Source of the DNA: CAZOWM01 sp964583615
GTDB taxonomy: Bacteria; Spirochaetota; B62-G9; DRHN01
Assembly (NCBI GenBank): GCA_964583615.1
Contig: CAZOWM010000003.1
Coordinates: forward strand, 43,472-107,471
Direction: 5' to 3'
DNA length: 64,000 nucleotides
Positions 1 to 9,144 of the stretch are shown one piece after another; position 1 is the stretch's first letter; each line of letters starts with the position of its first letter. Made by a program: the position numbers and the translations under genes. The notes under the pieces are model-generated. The model saw nothing but the letters and a program-made list of their open reading frames with translations. It ran no database searches and was not told the DNA's origin.

Positions 1-21
1 GCGATTTCTTAAAGAAAAAAC

Positions 22-1506
22 TCAGCTGTGAGAGGGGGGCCATCTGAGAACCGGATTTCGTGCTGCTTTCACCTCATCGACCCTGTTGATTTTTGATTTT
101 CTCGGCGCTTTCTTCAGTTCCTTCGGGCGCTCTTTTGCAGCCTCCGCGATCTGGATCATGGCATCGATAAATCGGTCAATGGTTTCCCTGCTCTCGGTTT
201 CAGTCGGCTCGATCATCAGAGCCCCATCCACCACAAGGGGAAAATAAATCGTGGGTGGATGGAACCCGTGGTCGATGAGATTTTTTGCGATATCGAGTGT
301 CGTGATTCCCAGTGGCTTCTGCTCCTTGTCGGTAAAAACGCATTCGTGCATGCAGTTTTTGTCGTAAGGAAGATGATAATACGGCTTGAGCTTCGAGCGA
401 ATATAATTCGCGTTCACAACGGCAGTTGTGCTCGCCTGTCTCAAACCCCGTGCTCCCATAGAACATATATACGAATAGGCCTTAACGCAGACTAGAAAAT
501 TCCCGTAAAAACTTCGCACCTTTCCGATGGTCTGAGGGCGGTCGTAGCCGAATCTGAACTCCTCGCCTTCCTTTTCCACGCGTGGAACGGGAAGATAAGG
601 TTCGAAAACCGACTTCACTGCAATGGGCCCCGAACCTGGTCCTCCGCCGCCGTGCGGAGTCGAAAAAGTCTTGTGGAGGTTCATATGAACGATATCGACC
701 CCAAGTTTTCCTACCTTCACGATTCCCATGAGTGCGTTGAGATTTGCACCGTCGCAGTACACAAAACCGCCCTTTTTGTGAACGATCTCGGATATCGCAG
801 CAATATGCGACTCGAACAGACCGAGCGTATTGGGATTCGTGATCATGATCGCCGCAACGTCCTCGTCCATGAGGGAAGCGACGGTATCCGGCTCGAGTAT
901 CCCCTCTTTGCCGGATTTCACCGGTACCGTCTCGAAGCCGCACATTGCCACACTTGCAGGGTTGGTCCCGTGAGCCGTATCCGGAATCAACACCTTGTGA
1001 CGTGTGCTGTTCTTTTGCGTACAATATGCTTTGATGATCATCATTGCGGTCAGTTCACCGTGAGCCCCTGCGGCGGGCTGGAGCGTCACGCAATCCATTC
1101 CGGTGATTTCTGCCAGAAATTGTTCAAGCTCCCACAGTACACGCAAACACCCCTGACAAAGGGATTCCGGTTGAAAGGGATGGCACAATGTGAATCCTCG
1201 AAGCGCTGCGATATCTTCGTTGATCTTCGGGTTGTACTTCATAGTGCACGATCCGAGGGGATAGAATCCGGTATCAACCCCGTAGTTCCAGTTTGAAAGT
1301 CTCGTAAAATGCCGAACGAGCTCGACCTCGCTTATTTCGGGGAATCCGTTTATTTCATCCCGCATGAGAGATTCAGGAATCGAGCTTTCCGACAAAGGTT
1401 TTTCTGTTTCAGGCTCAGGCAGAGAAAAAGCAGTCCTTCCCGGCGACCCAATTTCGAAAATGAGAGGCTCATCGTGAGCCAGCGTCGTTATGCCCAGAGA
1501 TTTCAT
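22..1506 (-). CDS. gcvPB: Glycine dehydrogenase (decarboxylating) subunit 2, P-protein beta half
   Basis: C-terminal half of the split P-protein of the glycine cleavage system. With GcvPA it decarboxylates glycine and passes the aminomethyl group to the lipoyl arm of GcvH in the cytoplasm. The 494-residue length fits the family. The PLP-lysine motif HMNLHKTFSTPHGGGGPG lies near residue 277, and the N-terminal stretch FYPLGSCTMKYNP is characteristic of this subunit. It is the last gene of a minus-strand serine/glycine operon and starts 18 nt after gcvPA. The C-terminal tail is Lys/Arg-rich. The gene ends 22 nt from the window edge, so a downstream lpd (L-protein) could lie outside. Confidence 0.97.
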   Translation of the reverse strand: MKSLGITTLAHDEPLIFEIGSPGRTAFSLPEPETEKPLSESSIPESLMRDEINGFPEISEVELVRHFTRLSNWNYGVDTGFYPLGSCTMKYNPKINEDIAALRGFTLCHPFQPESLCQGCLRVLWELEQFLAEITGMDCVTLQPAAGAHGELTAMMIIKAYCTQKNSTRHKVLIPDTAHGTNPASVAMCGFETVPVKSGKEGILEPDTVASLMDEDVAAIMITNPNTLGLFESHIAAISEIVHKKGGFVYCDGANLNALMGIVKVGKLGVDIVHMNLHKTFSTPHGGGGPGSGPIAVKSVFEPYLPVPRVEKEGEEFRFGYDRPQTIGKVRSFYGNFLVCVKAYSYICSMGARGLRQASTTAVVNANYIRSKLKPYYHLPYDKNCMHECVFTDKEQKPLGITTLDIAKNLIDHGFHPPTIYFPLVVDGALMIEPTETESRETIDRFIDAMIQIAEAAKERPKELKKAPRKSKINRVDEVKAARNPVLRWPPSHS

Positions 1507-1524
1507 TTCCGTTTTCCTTTCGAT

Positions 1525-2874
1525 TTATTTCATTGCGTGTTTTAAAGCTTCACAGAGAATGTCTATATCCTCCGCGGTATTCGTCTCTGTAAAAGTAAGT
1601 AAAATGCAATTCCTCAGCTCGGGGTAGAATTTCTCCATCTGAATCCCGGCAATAATTTTTTTTTCAATAAGCCTCTTCTCAAGAGTTTCGGAGTCAGCAT
1701 CAACCTTTATAACGAATTCGTTGAATGTGGGAGAGAAAAATTTAAGCTTTACTGCGCCAAGCCGGGCGATCTTCTCCTTCGCGTACTCGGCCCGCGCGTG
1801 ACAGATCCCTGACACACGCCGGATTCCCGTCTTTCCAAGACCGGAAAGATACACCGCGGCCATGAGCGCACAGAGCCCCTGATTCGTACACACATTGGAT
1901 TTTGCTTTTTCTCTCCTTATGTGCTGTTCTCTGGCCGAAAGTGTGAGAACATACGCCTGCCTTCCGTTTTGATCCTCTGTAAGGCCCACAATTCTTCCCG
2001 GCATGTTGCGTACGTACTGTTTCTTCGCAGTAAGAATTCCCAGATAGGGACCCCCAAAACCCATCGGGATACCGAGGCTCTGTCCCTCTCCACAGCACAT
2101 GTCTGCACCGAAATCCCCAGGCGGTTTTAGCACTCCGAATGCGAGTGGCTCTGAAAATGCGGCAATAAAAAGCGCATCCTTCTCATGGATTATTTTTCCG
2201 TATTTTCCGAGGTCCTCTATAATACCGAAGAAGTTCGGTGATTGCAGTACCGCACAGCTCACGCCGCCTGCGACGGCTGATTCAAATTGCTTCATGTCCG
2301 TCATACCGTTCTCATCATAAGGAATCTCGATAATTTCATTTTCATTTCCGCTGCAGTAGGTTTCCATTACTTTCCTGTAGTCAGGATGCACGCTCTTTGC
2401 GACGACGATCTTCGTTTTTTTCTTCAGCCGCACTGCCATCAGCGCAGCTTCCGCCACACTCGTTGCCCCGTCGTAGAGTGAGGCGTTTGAAACCTCCATT
2501 CCCAGGAGCATGCTGATAAGCGTCTGGAATTCGAACATCGCCTGGAGAGTACCCTGGCTGATTTCCGGTTGATACGGGGTATAGGACGTATAAAACTCCG
2601 ACCTCGACACCAGATGCCTCACCACCGAGGGAATAAAGTGATGATAGACACCTCCTCCGATAAAGAAACGGTAATCCTGAGCGTTGGCATTTTCCTCACT
2701 CAGACGCATCATGTGGGATAAAAGCTCGTATTCTGAAAGTGCATGCGGGAGATTGAGGTCCTCTCGTAACAGAAATTCTCTCGGAACGATCTCAAAGAGC
2801 TCTTCGACATTTTTAACGTTTATATCCGAGAGCATGTCCTGAATATCTGTATCTGTATTCGGAATGTACCGCAT
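1525..2874 (-). CDS. gcvPA: Glycine dehydrogenase (decarboxylating) subunit 1, P-protein alpha half
   Basis: N-terminal half of the split glycine decarboxylase, 449 residues, as expected for GcvPA. Recognisable segments are the start MRYIPNTDTDIQDML, FIGGGVYHHFIPSVV, YTPYQPEISQGTLQ and the glycine-rich GIPMGFGGPYLGIL. It pairs with the gcvPB product to form the PLP enzyme; the PLP lysine lies in GcvPB. A GAGGTG Shine-Dalgarno sequence precedes the ATG. It lies between gcvH (30 nt upstream) and gcvPB (18 nt downstream). The two-subunit form is typical of anaerobic and Gram-positive-like systems rather than proteobacteria. Confidence 0.97.
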   Translation of the reverse strand: MRYIPNTDTDIQDMLSDINVKNVEELFEIVPREFLLREDLNLPHALSEYELLSHMMRLSEENANAQDYRFFIGGGVYHHFIPSVVRHLVSRSEFYTSYTPYQPEISQGTLQAMFEFQTLISMLLGMEVSNASLYDGATSVAEAALMAVRLKKKTKIVVAKSVHPDYRKVMETYCSGNENEIIEIPYDENGMTDMKQFESAVAGGVSCAVLQSPNFFGIIEDLGKYGKIIHEKDALFIAAFSEPLAFGVLKPPGDFGADMCCGEGQSLGIPMGFGGPYLGILTAKKQYVRNMPGRIVGLTEDQNGRQAYVLTLSAREQHIRREKAKSNVCTNQGLCALMAAVYLSGLGKTGIRRVSGICHARAEYAKEKIARLGAVKLKFFSPTFNEFVIKVDADSETLEKRLIEKKIIAGIQMEKFYPELRNCILLTFTETNTAEDIDILCEALKHAMK

Positions 2875-2903
2875 ACGTTCACCTCGCCTTCATCGGATAT
2901 GCA

Positions 2904-3293
2904 CTACTCCTCTTCACTTTCAATAAATTTTTCGTAGTCCTCGATCTTCATGAGATTGTCGTACTCCGTGCTGTCAACGATTCTGATTTTCACTATCCAC
3001 CCCTTTTCATAGGGAGACTGATTGAGAATTTCAGGATGACCTTCGAGTTCCTCGTTTATCTCCAGTACCTCCCCACTCAGCGGTGCATACACATCGCTCG
3101 CTGCCTTCACCGACTCAACGACGCAGAACGCTTCTCCCTTTTTGAGCTCTGTGCCGATCTCGGGGAGCTCCACGAACACCACATCTCCAAGATGCTGCTG
3201 TGCGTAATCAGTAATCCCTACGAGAGCCGTATCATTCTCCAAGAGCACCCACTCATGTTCTTTTGTATACCTTAATTTTTTTGGAAATTCCAT
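2904..3293 (-). CDS. gcvH: Glycine cleavage system H protein
   Basis: Lipoyl carrier of the glycine cleavage system, shuttling the aminomethyl group from the P-protein to the T-protein and then to the L-protein. It has 129 residues, the normal family length. It begins with the classical KKLRYTKEHEWV segment. The lipoyl-lysine motif VVESVKAASDVYAPL places the modified lysine at residue 63. It lies 34 nt after serA and 30 nt before gcvPA in the same operon. No lipoate ligase or lipoyl synthase gene is visible in the window. Confidence 0.97.
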   Translation of the reverse strand: MEFPKKLRYTKEHEWVLLENDTALVGITDYAQQHLGDVVFVELPEIGTELKKGEAFCVVESVKAASDVYAPLSGEVLEINEELEGHPEILNQSPYEKGWIVKIRIVDSTEYDNLMKIEDYEKFIESEEE

Positions 3294-3327
3294 GCCGCAT
3301 TTCTCCTGTTTGATATCTTCCAGAGTT

Positions 3328-4533
3328 TTATATCTTCACCTGTGAAACAGAGAAAATATTCTCACTACTGTCCTCGATTTTTCGAACATCCTCTCCTTTC
3401 AACATCCCGTCGATCTGTATTCTCGCGCATGCGCCGTCACCGCCCTGAAATATCGTATTTTCCATGATTTCAACATTTATGCTCGCCTCTCGTATTATAT
3501 CGAGTACTCCTGCAAGCACACCGACTCTGTTTCGGTGATGCACAGACAGCACATAACTCGCTGGAGTCTTCTCCAAATAATTTACACAGTTGTATACGTA
3601 TCCTGTCCTGATATATTCAATCAAAATCCGCAGTGTTTCATCAGCAACAGCAGACTGCGCCTGCTCGGTCGAAGCACCGATGTGGTGCGTACCGTACACA
3701 CGCTCATACGTGCCTATTTCGTCTGTAAAAGGACCCTTCTTTTGTGCGGGTTCACCATCAAACACATCGAGTCCCGCATGGATTCTTTTCCTTACGACCG
3801 CATCCTTCAAAGCATCCTGATCCACAACCTCCGCCCGAGATGTGTTTATGAAAAACGCCCCTTCTTTCATCGCGTTGAAAAACTCTTTTCCGATCATCTT
3901 TCTGGTATCATCAGCAAGCGCGACGTGCACACTCACCGCATCCGCATGACGGGCAACATCGATCGGAGTGCTCATATATTCAACTCCCAACTCATCCGCC
4001 TTCTCAGGAGTCAGAGACCTGCTCCACGCCACTACTTTCATGCCGAACACAGTCGCCCGCACTATCACCTCCCGGCCTATCCGCCCCACCCCGATAACAC
4101 CGAGCGTTTTTCCATAGATACCCCCCGCTTGGCTGAACTCCTTCTTGTTCCACCTTCCCGCTCTCAGCTGAATGACATTATCCGGAATTCTTCTGTCAAT
4201 ACTCAATAGAAGCCCGAACGCAAGCTCTGCAACCGCAATGGAATTCTTTCCTGGACAGTTCGCCACATACACGCTTCTCTCCGAAGCGGTCTTCACATCA
4301 ATCGTGTTGAAACCGGAACCTGCGCGGATGATAAGGCTTAAAAAAGGAGTTGATGAGATCATTTCACCGGTCACGACTGTCGACCGCACGACGAGAACGT
4401 CGGGCTGCTGCTCGTGTAACCCCTCGAGGAGACTGTCCCCATCCAGTGATTGCTCGTACACAACAGCACACCCCAGCTCTTTGATTCTCTCAATACTTTC
4501 TTCAGGAAACTTATCCGCAATAAATACTTTCAT
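3328..4533 (-). CDS. serA: D-3-phosphoglycerate dehydrogenase
   Basis: First enzyme of serine synthesis: NAD-dependent oxidation of 3-phosphoglycerate to phosphohydroxypyruvate. The Rossmann motif GVIGVGRIGREV, the catalytic-Arg region FINTSRAEVVDQDAL and the catalytic-His region YGTHHIGASTEQA are present. A C-terminal ACT-type domain (SYVLSVHHRNRVGVLAGVLD onward) suggests amino-acid feedback control. I chose the ATG at 4533 over the in-frame start 18 nt upstream because GGGAGG sits 6 nt before it. The protein is about 401 residues. It follows the DUF1015 gene by 25 nt. Confidence 0.95.
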   Translation of the reverse strand: MKVFIADKFPEESIERIKELGCAVVYEQSLDGDSLLEGLHEQQPDVLVVRSTVVTGEMISSTPFLSLIIRAGSGFNTIDVKTASERSVYVANCPGKNSIAVAELAFGLLLSIDRRIPDNVIQLRAGRWNKKEFSQAGGIYGKTLGVIGVGRIGREVIVRATVFGMKVVAWSRSLTPEKADELGVEYMSTPIDVARHADAVSVHVALADDTRKMIGKEFFNAMKEGAFFINTSRAEVVDQDALKDAVVRKRIHAGLDVFDGEPAQKKGPFTDEIGTYERVYGTHHIGASTEQAQSAVADETLRILIEYIRTGYVYNCVNYLEKTPASYVLSVHHRNRVGVLAGVLDIIREASINVEIMENTIFQGGDGACARIQIDGMLKGEDVRKIEDSSENIFSVSQVKI

Positions 4534-4558
4534 AGCCTGCCTCCCGCACATTACATCT

Positions 4559-5782
4559 TTAAAATTGATGTATCAGAATTCCGGAACGCAGTTTCGGAAC
4601 AAACCAGGTGGATTTAGGCGGCATAACCTCTCCTGCATCACTTACCGCAAGCAGTTGTTCTATGCGCACCGGATTGAAACTGAAAGCCACCCCACCGTTC
4701 TCATCGACCAATCTCTTCAGTTTTTCGATGCTCTGCTCCCCGCCGATAAAATCTATCCGCTTGTCATTTCTCTGGTCAGTAATGCCCAATACCGGCTCCA
4801 GAAGCTCTCGCTGAAACAGATTGAGGTCGAGTGATGAGGCGGGGTCCTCAGAAACTTCTTCATCCGCGTGCAGCCCGAGACTGTACCACCTTCCGGAAAG
4901 GTACATGCAGATGCGCCCTTTCCCCTTGGGCACGCCCGTATCGGATGCTTTTATTTCGAAATGTTCACCGACTTTTTCGAGAAATTCTTCACCGCTGGAG
5001 CCCCCCAAATCGGAAATCCATCTGTTGTAGGGGAGGATTTTCAGCTGCTTGTCTCCAAAAAGCACAGCGAGAAAGTAATTGAAATCCTCGTCACCTGAGA
5101 CGGCCCCGTGAATCTCCTTCATTGCATTTTTCACTCTGCTCGCACCCGCAGCCCTGTGGTGTCCGTCCGCAATGTAGAGGCAGGGGACTGCGGCAAACTC
5201 CTCGACGATTCGCTCACCGGCTTGCGCTTGCCAGACTGTGTGCCGTATTCCGTCTTCTGCAACAAAATCGTACAGTGGAGCGTTCTTCGTCTCTCGCTCG
5301 ATAATACTGTTTATTCCGCCCTGTTCCCTGTAGGTCATCAACACGGGGCCAGCGTGAGCTGACAACGTGAGCATGTGCTTCAGCCTGTCGTCCTCCTTCT
5401 CCTTTCGGGTGTGTTCGTGTTTTTTTATTATGCCGGCATCGTATTCATCGACCGAACAGCAGCATGCAACACCTGTCTGGGCGTGATTGTTCATCTCGAG
5501 TCTGTATATATAGATTGACGGATCCTGTTCCTTTATGAGGACACCTTCGCTCTCGAGCCGGTGGAAATTCTTCAGCGCCTGCTGGTAGACTTCTTCCGAG
5601 TAGAGATCGGTCCCTTCGGCGAGATCGATTTCGGGTCTGATTACATGGAGAAAGCTCAGGGGATTTCCCTTTACGAGTTCCCTCGCCTCAGCCGTTGTTA
5701 CAACGTCATAGGGAACGCTTGCCACTTCCCTGCACGTCTGCTCCATGGGCCGCATCGCGCGAAAAGGTCTTATCGTCGCCAT
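4559..5782 (-). CDS. DUF1015 family protein in the serine/glycine operon
   Basis: A 407-residue protein of the DUF1015 family, recognised from the start MATIRPFRAMRP, the segment VPYDVVTTAEARELVKGNP, the ADGHHRAAGASRV motif and LAVLFGDKQLKILPYNR. Its biochemical role is not established to my knowledge. The family commonly neighbours serA and serC in anaerobes. Here it lies between the SHMT-GcvT fusion and serA, with 25 nt gaps on each side, so co-transcription is very likely. No serB is present in the operon, which makes a role at the phosphoserine step a reasonable but untested guess. The DGHHR motif resembles the ParB-like DGxHR signature. Confidence 0.93.
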   Translation of the reverse strand: MATIRPFRAMRPMEQTCREVASVPYDVVTTAEARELVKGNPLSFLHVIRPEIDLAEGTDLYSEEVYQQALKNFHRLESEGVLIKEQDPSIYIYRLEMNNHAQTGVACCCSVDEYDAGIIKKHEHTRKEKEDDRLKHMLTLSAHAGPVLMTYREQGGINSIIERETKNAPLYDFVAEDGIRHTVWQAQAGERIVEEFAAVPCLYIADGHHRAAGASRVKNAMKEIHGAVSGDEDFNYFLAVLFGDKQLKILPYNRWISDLGGSSGEEFLEKVGEHFEIKASDTGVPKGKGRICMYLSGRWYSLGLHADEEVSEDPASSLDLNLFQRELLEPVLGITDQRNDKRIDFIGGEQSIEKLKRLVDENGGVAFSFNPVRIEQLLAVSDAGEVMPPKSTWFVPKLRSGILIHQF

Positions 5783-5807
5783 TGGTTTCTCCTTTTCTTC
5801 GATTTGA

Positions 5808-8800
5808 TCATTCAGTAAAACGCCCTTCTTCAGGAAACCTGCTTATTATGCGCGCATCATCATGGAGCTGAACCCTGTCGCCGATACGCGGTCTCTCTGA
5901 GGCCGTTTTTTTCTCCTTCTCCTCACGCTGACACGCGATAACGCCGATGGGTGTGCCCTCCCGGGCGTATCTCCTGTCAACATACGCCATGCCGACCTGG
6001 ACACCGTCTGTTCCAAGGGCACAGCTGGTCACCATGCCAATTATTTTCTGCCCTCTCTTGGCTACGACAATATCGTCCGTGCGTGCGATTCTCACGCCCG
6101 GCCTGCTCATCCTGAAACGTACGATCTCCATTTTCATCGAATTCATATTTCTCATCAGTGCGTTTCTTCCGATGAAAAAGGGTTTGTGAAGCTTTACATA
6201 TGATCCGAACCCGGCCTCAACCGGTGAAATGCCGAGCTCTCCTGCAAGCTCATGCCCGTACAGGGGAAGACCCGCCTCGATTCTCAGAGAATCACGCGCT
6301 CCAAGACCGATCGGTTTTACACCGAACCGTGCCCCTTGGTCCAAAACCGCATTCCAGAACCGGACCGCCGCATCAGGATGAAGAAGGAGCTCAAAACCTG
6401 TGTCCTCTCCGGTATATCCGGTGCGGCTTACATACATCCTTATTCCCGCAATTTCCGCCTCTATAAACTGTGTCTTTTGCACCCTTTCGAGCTTTTTGCT
6501 GCACCCGGCTGAACCTGCGAGCGCTTTTAACACGAGAAGCGAATTTGGTCCCTGAAGAGCGATATTCACAAGACAGTCAACTCCCCATGCCCTGTTTTTC
6601 AGATTACGAATCTCAACCCCGCCGGGTGGACGAAGTGTGGGATTGTTCCTGCCTGCCGGTACGTCGCCGGATTTCACCGCTTTCATCCATTCGAGATCCC
6701 GGTCACTGTTGACCGCATTGACGATGATGATATATCGCTCATTTCCCACCCGGTACACCATGATATCGTCGATAACTCCTCCGTCAGGATCGAGAAGATA
6801 ACTGTACTGGGACTCCCAATTTGTTATCCACGGCACATAGTTTGTTGTAACGATATCCAGGAAACTCTCCGCATACTCGCCCCTGACTTCGATAATTCCC
6901 ATATGGGAGATGTCGAAAATACCGCATGCCTCCCGAACTGTCCTGTGCTCTTCGACGATTCCTTCATATTTTACCGGCATGAGCCACCCCGCAAACTCAA
7001 CGAGGCTCTTCGTCAGTTTCACATGCTCTGCATAGAGACAGCTCTTTTTGACAGGCTTCTGGCCCTCTCCGAACACAAACTCCTTCTCCGCTCCGTCCCG
7101 GGAAGAGGCAATCATGCTCTGTGCAACGAAATACGGTTTCGACATGTCGATGAACTGTGGTGCGCGCGCAGCAAGATCACGGACATCTTCTCCCCTGCCG
7201 AACGCTGAAAAGGCGGTTTCTTCTATACCCAACGCTTTCACGGAGCGTGCGATTCTCTCCCTGTCACCTGCGGAGAGCTCGTGAAAGTCATAGATCTGTG
7301 CCGGGCCCTCAACCTTTTTGAAAATATCTTCAGAATCGAATTCCACATAGCCGTCCGCAACTCCCCGAAGCCACTCTCTCAAATCCTCTCCATCTTCGGG
7401 TCTGCACACCACGCAGTACTCGTCAGCCGACTCACGAAACACGTAAGTGAAGGCAAGCAGCTTTCCTCCCCTGTCAAAAAAAAACGAGTAACACCCTTCC
7501 CCCTTTGCTCGCCTCCCTACTGAATTGGTGGTGACCTGCTCGATGAACCGATGCACCCGTTCACCCTTCAGCAAAAGAACCCCGTGAGTGTTTTCCGCCG
7601 AGAAAGGCCTGACCGGTGTAAAAACTGTATAGTGCGGATACCCTGTTCCCAGAGATGCCCTCTCGGAGCTCAGCGACCCCGCCAGGTCGGCAACTCTCCG
7701 TCTGGCTTCTCTCAGTACACCGTAGTCGACCTTTCCTCTCGGGAGGTCGCCGGTGAGGCCGAGATAGGTAAAGGGACGTATGTTTTTGAGCACGAATGCA
7801 ATAATACCCGCCAGTTTTTCGATCCCCTGTTTCGTGATGCCTCTCTGTGTAATCCATGGAGTACCGAGCCTGATTCCGCTTGCTTCGGCGGTCATCGTAT
7901 CTCCGGGAATCGTATTCTTGTTGGCCACGATTCCGCACAGGTCGAGCATCCGCACACCGATTTCCCCTTTCAGCGGAAACCCGCTTTCCGTCTTGATCTT
8001 TCCGAGATCAAGAAGCAGGAGATGGGTATCCGTTCCGCCGTACGCGAGCGTCATCCCCTCGTTTTCAAGGGCACGCGCAAGATATGCGGCGTTTCTGACG
8101 ATTGCCTTCTGGGCCCTTTTGAACTCCTCGCTCTGAGCGATTCTGAATGCAACCGCCATTGCTGCAAACTTGTTCACATGAGGCCCCCCCTGCTCCCCCG
8201 GAAACACGGACTGGTCGATCATCCGGCCGTACTCTTCGTTTGCCGTCATTATAATGGCCCCGCGCGGCCCGAAGAGAGTCTTGTGCGTGGTACAGGTAAC
8301 CACATCTGCATAGTCGATCGGGTTTGGGTACACACCGCCGACGATCAGGCCGGCGGGATGCGAGATATCTGCAAAGAGAACGGCGTCCACCGCATCCGCG
8401 ATCTGTCTGAATTTCTCCCAGTCGGGCGCCCAGGGATAGGAGGTATAACCTGCAATGATCATCTTTGGGCGGTGCGTCTCTGCCAGATCCATGATGTCAT
8501 CGTAATTGAGACGTCCCGTTGCGGCATCCACTTCATAGGAAACGATCGTGTAGTTTTTTCCCGATCTGTTGAACTCACTGCCGTGAGTGAGATGGCCGCC
8601 GTGCATGAGACTCAATCCCATGACAACATCCCCTGGATGCACAAAGGTATCGTACACAGAATTGTTCGCGGCAGCTCCCGAGAGAGGCTGCACATTTACG
8701 TGTATGCAATTCGCAGGAGTTCTTTCCGTGGCAAAGAGTTCAGCAGCCCTCCTTCCTGCAAGGGATTCCACAAAGTTTGCGTAGTCGCATCCCTTGTAGA

Positions 8801-9089
8801 ACCTGCGGTCGGAATATCTTCGCAAGCGGGCGAGCTGAAAGTCAATATCGAGTAAACCGTTTTCATCTTCGCCGGTCATTTTTGCAGGGGGATACCCCTC
8901 TGCATAAATATTGTTGAAAACCGATCCAAGCGCTTCAAGAACAGGAGCGGGGCAGATGCTCTCTGACGGAATCATCACGATCTTTCGGGTTTGCCGCTCC
9001 TGCTCGAAATCGATAAGTTTTTTTACCTCCGGATCAATGTCTTCAAGCGCTTTCCTGAGATAATAATCGATGAAAGTTTCTGTGCTCAC
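5808..9089 (-). CDS. Serine hydroxymethyltransferase / aminomethyltransferase (GcvT) fusion
   Basis: A bifunctional protein of about 1093 residues. Residues ~1-440 are SHMT (serine + THF to glycine + methylene-THF), with the PLP-lysine motif TTHKTLFGPRGAIIM near residue 270 and the HVNVQPLSGAAANN segment. Residues ~680-1093 are GcvT, with EFAGWLMPVKYEGIVEEH, IFDISHMG, SRTGYTGEDTGFELL and GLGARDSLRIEAGLPLYGHEL. The ~240 residues between them (GVLLLKGERVHRFIEQVTTN onward) resemble a degenerate GcvT/YgfZ-like folate-binding half. I chose the GTG at 9089, with GGGG 7-8 nt upstream, because an earlier in-frame ATG would overlap serC and add non-homologous residues. Joining the two folate-dependent steps should favour one-carbon channelling, which is inference. 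Confidence 0.93.
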   Translation of the reverse strand: MSTETFIDYYLRKALEDIDPEVKKLIDFEQERQTRKIVMIPSESICPAPVLEALGSVFNNIYAEGYPPAKMTGEDENGLLDIDFQLARLRRYSDRRFYKGCDYANFVESLAGRRAAELFATERTPANCIHVNVQPLSGAAANNSVYDTFVHPGDVVMGLSLMHGGHLTHGSEFNRSGKNYTIVSYEVDAATGRLNYDDIMDLAETHRPKMIIAGYTSYPWAPDWEKFRQIADAVDAVLFADISHPAGLIVGGVYPNPIDYADVVTCTTHKTLFGPRGAIIMTANEEYGRMIDQSVFPGEQGGPHVNKFAAMAVAFRIAQSEEFKRAQKAIVRNAAYLARALENEGMTLAYGGTDTHLLLLDLGKIKTESGFPLKGEIGVRMLDLCGIVANKNTIPGDTMTAEASGIRLGTPWITQRGITKQGIEKLAGIIAFVLKNIRPFTYLGLTGDLPRGKVDYGVLREARRRVADLAGSLSSERASLGTGYPHYTVFTPVRPFSAENTHGVLLLKGERVHRFIEQVTTNSVGRRAKGEGCYSFFFDRGGKLLAFTYVFRESADEYCVVCRPEDGEDLREWLRGVADGYVEFDSEDIFKKVEGPAQIYDFHELSAGDRERIARSVKALGIEETAFSAFGRGEDVRDLAARAPQFIDMSKPYFVAQSMIASSRDGAEKEFVFGEGQKPVKKSCLYAEHVKLTKSLVEFAGWLMPVKYEGIVEEHRTVREACGIFDISHMGIIEVRGEYAESFLDIVTTNYVPWITNWESQYSYLLDPDGGVIDDIMVYRVGNERYIIIVNAVNSDRDLEWMKAVKSGDVPAGRNNPTLRPPGGVEIRNLKNRAWGVDCLVNIALQGPNSLLVLKALAGSAGCSKKLERVQKTQFIEAEIAGIRMYVSRTGYTGEDTGFELLLHPDAAVRFWNAVLDQGARFGVKPIGLGARDSLRIEAGLPLYGHELAGELGISPVEAGFGSYVKLHKPFFIGRNALMRNMNSMKMEIVRFRMSRPGVRIARTDDIVVAKRGQKIIGMVTSCALGTDGVQVGMAYVDRRYAREGTPIGVIACQREEKEKKTASERPRIGDRVQLHDDARIISRFPEEGRFTE

Positions 9090-9144
9090 GTTTTTTCCCC
9101 ATCCGATAGATTGGAAAATGAATACGCAGGGATTGTACTTCACG

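Noticed and set aside
7551..8855. Long plus-strand open frame inside the SHMT-GcvT gene
   Set aside because: It is antisense to conserved SHMT coding sequence, has no family resemblance and no ribosome-binding site; it is a by-product of codon bias.
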